Assembly (NCBI GenBank): GCA_018398765.1
Contig: JAHBMJ010002796.1
Coordinates: 1-15,875, forward strand
DNA length: 15,875 bases
Direction of reading: 5' to 3'
Source of the DNA: Chromera velia
Taxonomy: Eukaryota; Sar; Chromeraceae
In this document: one piece after another, positions 8,250 through 15,875 of the stretch
How the letters are laid out: every line of letters begins with the position of its first letter
How positions within the stretch are numbered: position 1 is the stretch's first letter
Translations under genes and position numbers: made by a program
Notes under the pieces: model-generated
The model's database searches: none
Told to the model about the DNA's origin: nothing
What the model saw: only the letters and a program-made list of their open reading frames with translations

Positions 8250-9659
8250 TCAATCCATCGTGTCTAGCTGGCTGACCTCTTCAGCAAATTGAGAAGGGAA
8301 CGAGGCTCCAGACACCCACTTGTCCTTCATCCCTCTCGAGCCAGACACCGACTGCTTAACTTCAGGGGGAATACACCTCAGCACCCTCGCAACTTCATGC
8401 AGACTCACCAAGGACAAACCTGACCACAACCTTTGGCCATTCTCAACCTCTTTCCCTTTCCATTTTCCAGCACCCCCTCTTTCACTTCTCGGTCCGGTGG
8501 CCTCTCGACTCTCTCTCATTCGGACGGCGATGGCAAAAAGGATCTGCTGCCTGATGACGCTTTGGGGGTACACAAGATGAGCTTCTCTGCCGAGCTCTAG
8601 TGCTTTTTCTACTGTGCGTACCACAGACTGCGCACCCCTGTCACCTCCTCTTAAACCAATCAGAAGGGCCGCAACCATTGAGATGGATCCGACATCAAGA
8701 ATCGACACTCCGGGGTGATCCTCCCGCTCCTTCGCCTTCTCAATCGTATCTCCCAACCGACACAACAGAGCCCCTGCACAAGAAAACTGCCCCAGACGCG
8801 CGAGTGACTGCGCACTCGAGACACCATCGTACAGAGACACAAAGTCGGCATCATCCGCAGTGTCCCCCGAGCCTAGCTCGGCTAGCTCGGCAGGCTGCTG
8901 CTGTGATTCATCATCCAAGGAGGTACTGGCAGAGGAGGAGCCTGCCGAGCTAAACGCGGCACACATCCTCTCTGACAGATGGCGCACTAGCGCAGGGGGC
9001 GGCACACAGTCTGCCTTTGCAAATCCTGCAAGCGCCATTGCTGCGTGCTGCGGAGAGACCCTTTCTCTGTCTCCGCTTTCTTCACACGCAAGAATCGCCT
9101 CAGACAACCGTAGAAAGACTTGGGAGTCTGTTAGACGGAGGGCAGCCAGACGTTGCGCTACCTTGCAGAGAACTACAGAGCCCATCTGCACAAGCTCGGT
9201 CGTGTCTGCCATTTTTATGACCCCTGAGAGGACACGCAAGGCACCGGGATGCCGAAAATTAGCTGCAGCGAGAGCGCTAATGGCAATCAGAGCATCCCCT
9301 AGCGAAACGTTCTGAATCCCTGCGTAGAATCCTTTTCTTTTCCCGTCTCCTTCTCTTTCCACAAGCGAACAAAACTCTCTGCAGGCGTTCTGCACTCTCT
9401 CCTTGAGGGCAAGAGAGGGGGTGGCGGAAGAGGTGGGGAACTCGTCCCGTCTCCTGATGAAATCGTCGAACTCCAGCACTGCCTTCGAGAGATTTGACTT
9501 TGCCGTCTCCTTGTCTCCGAGGTTGGGGTATGGAGACGGCTGAAGGTTCGAGAAGGCTCTGCCTGTGAACACTCCACAGGAGCCTCTGTGTCGCAGTCTC
9601 TGGGCTATTGGAGAGACTTTGAAAGCCCTGGGAAGAAAGTTTGCCCCCCTCGAGTTCAT
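8250..9659 (-). CDS. Probable mitochondrial helical-repeat (HPR/OPR-like) protein
   Basis: This is a single-exon ORF of 469 aa starting at ATG 9659 and ending TGA at 8250. The first 40 residues are rich in Arg, Ser, Ala and Phe without acidic residues (MNSRGANFLPRAFKV...), typical of a mitochondrial presequence. Alpha-helical repeats of about 35-38 residues follow, at roughly 117-149, 155-190, 201-234 and 275-307, with the pattern L..ALA..N/L......LL..L...I. This resembles the heptatricopeptide, octotricopeptide and RAP-associated repeats of alveolate and algal organelle RNA-binding proteins. A Ser/Gln/Asp-rich insert (about 237-272) splits the array. No RAP domain is visible at the C-terminus. 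If the match is right, it would bind organelle RNA or a fragmented mitochondrial rRNA. Other alpha-solenoids (ARM/HEAT) remain possible. The start context is weak (TGCATGA), and an out-of-frame ATG overlaps it. Confidence 0.6.
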   Translation of the reverse strand: MNSRGANFLPRAFKVSPIAQRLRHRGSCGVFTGRAFSNLQPSPYPNLGDKETAKSNLSKAVLEFDDFIRRRDEFPTSSATPSLALKERVQNACREFCSLVEREGDGKRKGFYAGIQNVSLGDALIAISALAAANFRHPGALRVLSGVIKMADTTELVQMGSVVLCKVAQRLAALRLTDSQVFLRLSEAILACEESGDRERVSPQHAAMALAGFAKADCVPPPALVRHLSERMCAAFSSAGSSSASTSLDDESQQQPAELAELGSGDTADDADFVSLYDGVSSAQSLARLGQFSCAGALLCRLGDTIEKAKEREDHPGVSILDVGSISMVAALLIGLRGGDRGAQSVVRTVEKALELGREAHLVYPQSVIRQQILFAIAVRMRESREATGPRSERGGAGKWKGKEVENGQRLWSGLSLVSLHEVARVLRCIPPEVKQSVSGSRGMKDKWVSGASFPSQFAEEVSQLDTMD

Positions 9660-9991
9660 GCATTGGCGGGAGGGGTAGGGAAGAGGGAGAGGACGAAGAA
9701 TGCAAGTTAAGCTCTCGGACTCAGAGTGGAGTCAGAAGAACTGCGTCTTAATTGCGGCCTTTTTTCACAAGCAGTTCCAATCACAAAAAGAAATCTGGGC
9801 CCTGAAAGCCTCTCGTTAACCCTTCTGGTGAGTGCGTGGTTTTGTCATTCGATCCGTGATCAGAATTTCAGCCGCCCACCCTTCGATATGCAGAAGAGAA
9901 AGACGGAGTCGATTGATGTCTACCCTGATTGTTTGGGGGAGAAGCACTTCAACATCACGATTCCTTACGGGTTCTCTCGTCAGTTCACTTG

Positions 9992-9998
9992 TATAAAA
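9992..9998 (+). promoter_or_regulatory. TATAAAA motif
   Basis: TATAAAA is followed by TTATATAT. It lies 487 nt upstream of the ATG at 10485, so it would imply a long leader or an intron in the 5' UTR. Its use as a TATA box is speculative. Confidence 0.25.
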
Positions 9999-10266
9999 TT
10001 ATATATCATTCTCCATGCACTGAGTATGCAAGTTTATATATACCGCGGGACAGTGACCACAATTAAGTTGAGTGTTGTTCAAAAGTGTTGCTTGGACAAC
10101 ATGCATATGCTCTATGCGATTAAGTGAAACATGCATGCACTCGGGTCCTTAATTGCATGACTCGCATGCAGGCAGATCCGAATATTGTTTCCATCCAATA
10201 CAATTAATTAACGATCAATCATCACCTCAGAATCATTCGAGCCAGCACAATCTTTTCGATCAAATG

Positions 10267-10282
10267 TATATATTAATATATA
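10267..10282. promoter_or_regulatory. Palindromic TATA-rich site
   Basis: TATATATTAATATATA is a perfect 16-bp palindrome, followed by TATATC, about 200 nt before the secreted-protein start. It could be a TATA element or just AT-rich spacer; no second signal decides. Confidence 0.3.
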
Positions 10283-10430
10283 TATATCTGTCTTGTGCAT
10301 CCGGTGCTCATTCGACATCTGACGGACTTAACGAAAGGAGAATCTCTGCGTCTGGACTTCAGTTCCGAACAACAGTGGAGCTGCTGCATGAAAGTCGCAC
10401 GCAGTCTCTTGTGTAACTGTTGTTCTTGAC

Positions 10431-10471
10431 TGACTGACCTTGTTGCTCAGGTTTTGACTGACCTTGCTGCT
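10431..10471 (+). repeat. Direct repeat in the leader of the secreted-protein gene
   Basis: TGACTGACCTTGTTGCT (10431-10447) recurs at 10455-10471 as TGACTGACCTTGCTGCT, one mismatch in 17, with a 24-bp period. It ends 13 nt before the ATG. It may be a cis element or a chance tandem duplication. Confidence 0.6.
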
Positions 10472-11904
10472 TACGCGCATCACAATGAGAAGTGGAAGTT
10501 GGGCTCTACCATTGTCCTTGTGCGTGTTACTTTTCCTGTGTGGTGAAACTGCGCAGGGAGAACCTGCAGCCCCCATGCGTGGGTTGCGGCTTCGTGATCG
10601 TCTTTCCTCTCTTTCTATCTTCTCGAGGGGCGATGAGGATTCCAGGTCTTCCGGTCTTTTGGGGGCCTTTGACAGACTGAGGAAGGGGTTTAGCTTGTTT
10701 GGGGACAAGGATGAGGGGGGGACTTTCGATCTTTTCGAGGGCTTCTTTGAGGAGTCTGGACTCTTGAAAGGGGGGGACGGGGACGAGCTCCTCGGCCTGC
10801 TCAAGGACAGGTTGAGCATGGACGAGGGGGGGCAGGAAAGCGAAAGGCTGCTGGGGATTCTGAGCGATGCTGTGGCTCTGGACTTGGATGAGGACACTCT
10901 GATGAAGAGGATGCGTGAGGCGTTGGAAGTAGACGACTCTCTTTTGGGGGTGGTAGACGGAGGGTTGATGGATGGGATGATGGAGGGAGGTCTGATGGAC
11001 GGAGTGAAAGAAACGTTGGAGGGGGGTACAGAGGGGGGTGTGATGGGCATGGTGGAGAAGGCTCTTGAGGGAGATGGGGAGGGTATGATGGGGGATGTTA
11101 AGGAGGCCTTGGGTCTTGAGGGTGAGTCTGGAGGTTTGATCGGGGATGTCCAGAAGACACTTGAGGAAGGTCCTCTGGGTATTTTGGAAGACGGCCCTCT
11201 GGGTATTCTTGGGGGAGGGAAGGAGGAGGAGGTAGTGTCTTCTTCAGACCCCGCTGAGATCTCTGAGGCATCCACCGAGGCCCCCCCTTCCCCCTCTTCT
11301 TCTTCCTCAGAAAGAGACGGCAGTCTCCTCTCTGGAGGTGAGAGCTTCCTTGAGAGAACAAGGGAAGCACTCCTCGGAGACGGGGGTAGTGACAGCACCC
11401 CTGCGGACACTCCAACAACTCCGCAGGATACTGTCCCAGCTGCTTCTGACACAACAATCGAATCCAATGCAGCATCACAGTCAGACGGTGTCCCTGTTCC
11501 TGAAAGTCTCCCGACTTCTTCCGAGACTCCCGAGGTGGCAGCAGTGAATCCCGACGGAGAGGTGGTGGCAGCAGTCGGATCAGACCCGTCTCCCGCCTCC
11601 GTGGCAGAGCAGGCCGAGGTTGCTGTCCCTGCTGCCGAGCCAGCAGAGCCTGAGGGGATCTTCGGGTCATCCGACACGCTGGTGGCCCAGTTGATGGAGA
11701 ATTTGGGCCTGTCGGAGGAGGAGGCCACCAGCTGCCTCTCGGGAGGGGAATGCGAGATCCTAGACGAACACGCCGAGGGGGGGGCAGAGGGACAGAGTGA
11801 GAAGGAAGAAGCAGGAGGAGAGATTGAAGCAAAGAGTGTGGAGGAAAGCGAGACCTTCCAGGCTGCTCCTCCGGAGGACACCCAAGCTGCTTCAGTTGTT
11901 GAGG

Positions 11905-12511
<607 letters not shown>

Positions 12512-12689
12512 AGCCTGCGGAGGTGCCCTCCCCACCCCCTCCCACCCCAGCCCCCACAGTTTCGTCAGGAGGCGGGGATGCCTACTCAGACAGCGAGTCG
12601 GAGCCTTCGGACGACGAGGGGGGAGGGGGATACGAATACGGATATCAGGGGGCTGAAGCAGGGGTTGGAGGAACAGAGAGACAATACAG

Positions 12690-12812
12690 GTACGGGCGTG
12701 CACAGCTGATCTTTTTTTTCCGAAGTTTGCTTTCGTGTGCCTGTGTGTGTTGATCGAGCTACGTGGAGGCACACAGTTGTTTCTGCATGTCGTGTCGTGT
12801 GTGCACATGCAG
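12690..12812 (+). other. Phase-2 GT-AG intron in the coiled-coil gene
   Basis: The donor is CAG|GTACGG and the acceptor CACATGCAG|GAAC, 123 nt. The exon ends with AG and the next starts with G, restoring an AGG Arg codon. The upstream frame stops at 12751-12753 inside the intron, and the same codon frame reopens beyond it. The downstream protein composition continues smoothly (ERQYR-NGQYQSG). Confidence 0.8.
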
Positions 12813-13537
12813 GAACGGGCAGTACCAGAGCGGGCCATACGGGGACAGTGAGTACGAGGAGAGCAACTACTACGCAGCTTCCTCGTACGACTTTTCGGAC
12901 TCCAACCCTCCGGACAGGGAGGCCATGGAGAGACAATGGAGAAGCGAGAGGGAGGCTCTCAACAGGGCCAGACAGGATGCCAACAGGGAGATGCAGAGGA
13001 GACATTCAGACGAGAAGAGAATCCTCAATTCAGCCCACCAAGCCGAGAGACGGGCCCAACAAGAGGAGTTGCGCATCTACCGTCAGATAGGCGCGACGTC
13101 TTCCGAGATCCGCTCTGTCCAAGACACCCATCGAATGGCCCAAAGTCGTCAGCAGTCAGAGAAGCAGGACATGCAGAGACGGCAAACGGACGAGAACAGG
13201 GACTTACAGCGATACTGGAACGACGAGTCGAGAGCCTTTGAGAGGTACGTCAATGAGTCCCGACAGTCCTACATCGCTGCCGAGAAAGAATACCTGGACG
13301 CTGAAGCCGAACGATTGCGCCAACAGGCCATGGCGGAGGCACGGGCAGAGCTCGAGGCCCTGCGGAGGCAGCAGGAGGAGGCTGCAGCCAAGGCGGCTGG
13401 GGCAGTGGACGGGTTCCACGACGAAGACTACTCGTTTGTTCCTACAGGGTCAGACAGCCGTCTGGAGGAGGTGTGGAGGGAACAGGACGAGGCGGCTGCA
13501 CGTGCGGCAGCAGCTGCTGACGGCTTCTAATTTTTAA

Positions 13538-13543
13538 AATAAA
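13538..13543 (+). terminator. Canonical AATAAA polyadenylation signal
   Basis: AATAAA occurs 8 nt after the stop codon in TTTTTAAAATAAAAAAAT. The next element (13571 on) begins 27 bp further, so the cleavage site may fall within or next to the transposon. Confidence 0.5.
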
Positions 13544-13570
13544 AAAATAGATACATTTACTTTGATGATG

Positions 13571-13603
13571 CTAGGCGACGCACAGTGGTAAAAAAAAAAA
13601 AAA
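13571..13603 (+). repeat. Left terminal inverted repeat
   Basis: Nineteen unique bases plus A14 match the right end without a mismatch. Just inside lies ATAGACCTTTCCAGATTTTT (from 13603), which recurs in direct orientation near the right end. Confidence 0.9.
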
Positions 13604-13651
13604 TAGACCTTTCCAGATTTTTTTTTTTTCCTTTTTTTCTACGAAGGATTT

Positions 13652-13680
13652 CCTAGAGCACCTCTAGGAGCACCTAGAGG
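13652..13680. repeat. Overlapping alternative hairpins inside the transposon
   Basis: CCTAGAG (13652-13658) pairs with CTCTAGG (13662-13668); alternatively CCTCTAGG (13661-13668) pairs with CCTAGAGG (13673-13680). The two folds share an arm and are mutually exclusive. The stretch is built from a repeated AGCACCT word. Confidence 0.7.
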
Positions 13681-13751
13681 AGCACCTTTTAGAAGTACTT
13701 TTAAACTAACTTCCTCGCGAACTTATTACTCAACTCAAAGTTTTAAACATC

Positions 13752-13787
13752 TTTCAACCCTAGTTTCAACCCTAGTTTCAACCCTAG
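13752..13787 (+). repeat. Three perfect 12-bp tandem units, TTTCAACCCTAG
   Basis: Three exact copies lie in the transposon interior, followed by decayed TTCTAGTCCTAG. A second 12-bp unit, TCTACTAGTGTC, is duplicated at 13819-13842. The AACCCTA core recalls plant-type telomere repeats, but the unit is longer, so no telomere link is claimed. Confidence 0.85.
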
Positions 13788-14350
13788 TTCTAGTCCTAGT
13801 TGTTATTGTACGTTTGTTTCTACTAGTGTCTCTACTAGTGTCTTCACCATTCCATCATCGACTTTGTTGAACACCGTCAGAACACGGACCAACCGATCTT
13901 TTTTCCCTGGTTCAACTGCATTATGGTGGTTCTCTCAGACACATCTGACGTCCTTCTTGCTTCCCTCCTCTGAGGGATACCGGGTGATGGACTAGGTGAT
14001 GGACCAACTGAGTGTGAGAGACGCGGGCGAAAGGAAAAGGGGGCTCTCTTTCATCCTATCCAAAGAGTGACAAGAAGGATGGATGCATGGATGCAGACAG
14101 AAGAGCAGACAGGGGAGAAGTTCTTTGACTGGCTCTTTGACGATATCTAGGACGATATATATTTCAAAGCTCTAGTCGGAGCTAGTTTTGGTCAATCTTT
14201 TTAAGCGTCTACCAACCTAAAAGTGAAACTGGGATCCTAGATATGATTCAAACTCTAGTTAAAGCTAGTCATTTAACCTTTATTTTTTTTTACATATACA
14301 ATAAAATTTTAAATAAATAAAAAAAAAAGAATAGACGTTTTCAGATTTTT

Positions 14351-14383
14351 TTTTTTTTTTTTTTACCACTGTGCGTCGCCTAG
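14351..14383 (-). repeat. Right terminal inverted repeat
   Basis: T14 plus ACCACTGTGCGTCGCCTAG is the complement of the left end. The subterminal copy ATAGACGTTTTCAGATTTTT (14331-14350) matches the left subterminal block at 18 of 20 bases, in the same orientation, not inverted. Confidence 0.9.
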
Positions 14384-14391
14384 TGATGATG

Positions 14392-14700
14392 CATGCACAT
14401 GGAAAGGTAGATGGAGTTTATATGCCATAAATGACCTGCATCAAACTTGAAGAGACTGCAAGTCTGACTACAACAATTCATTAACTCCCTTGCTAGCTCC
14501 CTTATGTTTTTTTACTGCATACATACTGCTTAGAATCTAAGTCTGGGTGCAAGTGGCGTAGCAGGGTCAGAAATGCCTAAAGCCACTGTATAGTACCAAC
14601 CTAGGTACCAACAACACCAAAAAAACTTAATTAATTAGTTGTAAAGCAAGTGGTTTAAGGCCACCGCCTACTACCGCTAAGGCTCTGCTTAATCTAGTGC
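14392..14700. other. Non-coding spacer between two transposons
   Basis: No gene is seen. It contains GTACCAACCTAGGTACCAAC (14596-14615), a near-tandem GTACCAAC pair around CTAG, a TTAATTAATTAG stretch (14627-14638), and AGTGGCGTAGC at 14551, which resembles hAT element termini. Confidence 0.5.
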
Positions 14701-14708
14701 TTAATGGT

Positions 14709-15200
14709 CAGGGTAGTAGGGAAAAGGGTAGGTTATGATGTTAGGTTATAGGTTATTGGCCCTCCAGTTATGATAACCGGCATTAACCGGCGGTCAACCG
14801 GGTTAACGGGTAGTAGTAAGAGCTGATAAAAACGATATTATAGCTAGAAACAAGTTTAATCAAGCAAAAAATTATTGAAAACATAATAAAATGGTTGCAA
14901 AACTTTGTTTGACAACCGAAAAAAGTATAAAAAATCATATTTTTCTACAAGTATATGTGGACTATAAACATAATCAAACAAGTGGCTATATAAATTAAAA
15001 ATGTCTTTTGGTCGTCTTTCATTCGTTTTCCGTATGTCACACCTATAAAAATCATGTTTTTACAGTGAAAAGTTTCAAATTTAGTAGAGAAACCACCTTT
15101 AGACATAAAAAGGTGATATAACTAATAGATTAACCAAACCGAAACGTTTTTTGACAGCCAACTCGGTTTGGTTCGGTTAATAACCTATTTCCCATCCCTC
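14709..15200. mobile_element. hAT-like miniature element with 8-bp TSD
   Basis: TTAATGGT flanks the element on both sides (14701-14708 and 15201-15208). The left end starts CAGGGTAGTAGGGAAAAGG and the right end, read from outside, starts GAGGGATGGGAAATAGG; both go on to TAGGTTAT and Asn-like AACCGG/AACCGAACC words inside. CAGGG fits the hAT terminal consensus, and an 8-bp duplication is the hAT hallmark. The inverted repeats are imperfect and gapped, so the copy is probably older than the one at 13571. At 492 bp with no ORF, it is non-autonomous. Confidence 0.6.
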
Positions 15201-15208
15201 TTAATGGT

Positions 15209-15875
15209 GGCGTAACACTGGCGTTAAACTATAATGCGCAGAAAGTCTTTATATCATGGTATACAAAATAACATACAACTTTACATATAAATGAAACTTT
15301 AGCATAACTTAAAATGCTGTAGAATAAAGATAGTGTAATTATGCATACAAATAATAATTAACGTAAATTAAATACTAGAAAACTTTATACTACTATAATA
15401 ATATTAGTTTATAATTAGTTCATAAATCTATACAAAAAAAATAGAAGAAATGTGAAGAAATAACGGCTCTACTAGCTGAGTCTAGCTCTAGATCTATTCT
15501 AGGTCTAGGTCCCTTTATTAGCTGCACGTCGAGCGCTCGGCATTGGGGCAGGAGGCCAATCCTCCAGACATTAATCCTATCCTATCCTATCCTATCAGCT
15601 TTCTTTAATACTAGAAAGTCTTATAAAATACTATCGAAAATACACTTTCAATCTTTGCATGATACTACTAAACGCTAGAGGCCTTACACAAGCCGACGGC
15701 AACGGCGGATGATGGTGAAAATGCTAGTGATAATGATGATGATGGCAGAAAAGTAAATTAAAGTATAAAGTAACAAAAAACGTAAAAAACATAATTTTAC
15801 CTTCTCTAACACTTCTTTCGCTATTGAGCTGATGTTCTTTCGTCCTCTTCCAACTTTCCTTCTGCAAAAAGCTCC
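15209..15875. other. AT-rich spacer, no gene supported
   Basis: The stretch is mostly A/T-rich, with clustered CTAG words at 15470-15512, a GGAGG-CCAAT-CCTCC hairpin (15551-15565), and a short GAT-rich microsatellite near 15730-15745. I see no coding frame, RNA gene or splice-linked exon. Confidence 0.5.
15576..15595 (+). repeat. (CCTAT)4 short tandem repeat
   Basis: Four exact CCTAT units follow a 60-bp GC-richer block with a hairpin (15551-15565). A hairpin followed by a short tandem tail is the same arrangement as at the LINE 3' end at 1086-1206, so it may be the remnant 3' tail of another retroelement; evidence is thin. Confidence 0.6.

Larger units (their letters stand above)
9660..10484. 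other. Divergent intergenic region between two genes
   Basis: The 825-bp spacer separates the starts of the minus-strand helical-repeat gene and the plus-strand secreted-protein gene, so it should carry both promoters. It turns AT-rich beyond 9990 and is dotted with GCATGC and ATGCAT words (10016-10165). A 133-codon ORF at 9726-10127 starts right at the edge of the promoter zone, has no recognisable domain, and is not called. Confidence 0.5.
13571..14383. mobile_element. Non-autonomous DNA transposon with 33-bp TIRs and 8-bp TSD
   Basis: The left end CTAGGCGACGCACAGTGGT plus A14 (13571-13603) is the exact reverse complement of the right end (14351-14383), whose T run is longer still (T19). 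Both ends are flanked by TGATGATG (13563-13570 and 14384-14391), an 8-bp target site duplication. The element is 813 bp and has no ORF of note, so it depends on a transposase elsewhere. Eight-base duplications are typical of hAT and also seen in P and Merlin elements; the terminal CTAGG does not match the hAT terminus well, though the internal CAGTG does. The superfamily is therefore left open. It sits 40 bp beyond the stop codon of the coiled-coil gene. Confidence 0.85.

Noticed and set aside
9726-10127. 133-codon plus-strand ORF upstream of the secreted-protein gene
   Set aside because: It lies in the likely divergent promoter, has no recognisable domain, and its second half is AT-rich spacer.
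10328-11881. 517-codon minus-strand ORF opposite the secreted-protein gene
   Set aside because: It is a Ser/Pro-rich mirror of an acidic Gly/Glu/Leu-rich sequence; the plus strand has a signal peptide and good start context.
13752-13787. Interstitial telomere repeat
   Set aside because: The AACCCTA core is present, but the unit is 12 bp with three copies inside a transposon, not a TTTAGGG array.

Overview
This is eukaryotic nuclear DNA: genes of moderate GC with GT-AG introns lie in AT-rich spacers full of microsatellites, palindromes and transposons. No bacterial operon, Shine-Dalgarno start, CRISPR or phage feature is visible. My best guess is a repeat-rich alveolate or chromerid alga of the Chromera velia kind. 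This rests on general style (acidic Glu/Gly-rich proteins, giant-virus-style ankyrin repeats, a probable mitochondrial helical-repeat protein), not on any marker gene.

Layout. 1-1206 (+): the intact 3' end of a non-LTR retrotransposon (LINE): ORF C-terminus with a CCHC zinc knuckle, a short 3' UTR with two nested stem-loops, and a (TCAA)n tail. 1214-1350: an array of degenerate TAAATTCAC repeats headed by a perfect palindrome. 1689-6247 (-): one large gene of two exons joined by a phase-0 intron (4371-4696), coding for about 1410 aa with ankyrin-like helices and a long acidic linker; a TATA-like box lies near 6550. 6551-8249: AT-rich spacer ending in a 250-bp purine-rich microsatellite cluster. 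8250-9659 (-): a 469-aa protein with a mitochondrial-type presequence and helical repeats. 9660-10484: divergent spacer with TATA-like sites.

10485-11936 (+): a secreted, acidic, internally repetitive protein. 12448-13530 (+): exons for a Tyr/Ser/acidic segment and a Gln/Arg/Glu coiled coil, with a clear 123-bp intron (12690-12812). These two may be one gene of about 771 aa, spliced across a region holding a TG/GA/N/CT microsatellite; reading frames allow this in two ways. An AATAAA signal follows the last stop by 8 nt.

13571-14383: a non-autonomous DNA transposon with 33-bp perfect terminal inverted repeats and an 8-bp target duplication. 14709-15200: a second, hAT-like miniature element with another 8-bp duplication. 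The rest, to 15875, is AT-rich with short repeats and no gene I can support.

The genes show no shared pathway. The most informative items are the LINE 3' structure, the two newly delimited elements, the intron that joins two large ORFs into one gene, and the possible fusion of the secreted protein with the coiled-coil exons. I do not see convincing evidence of a novel multi-gene system.
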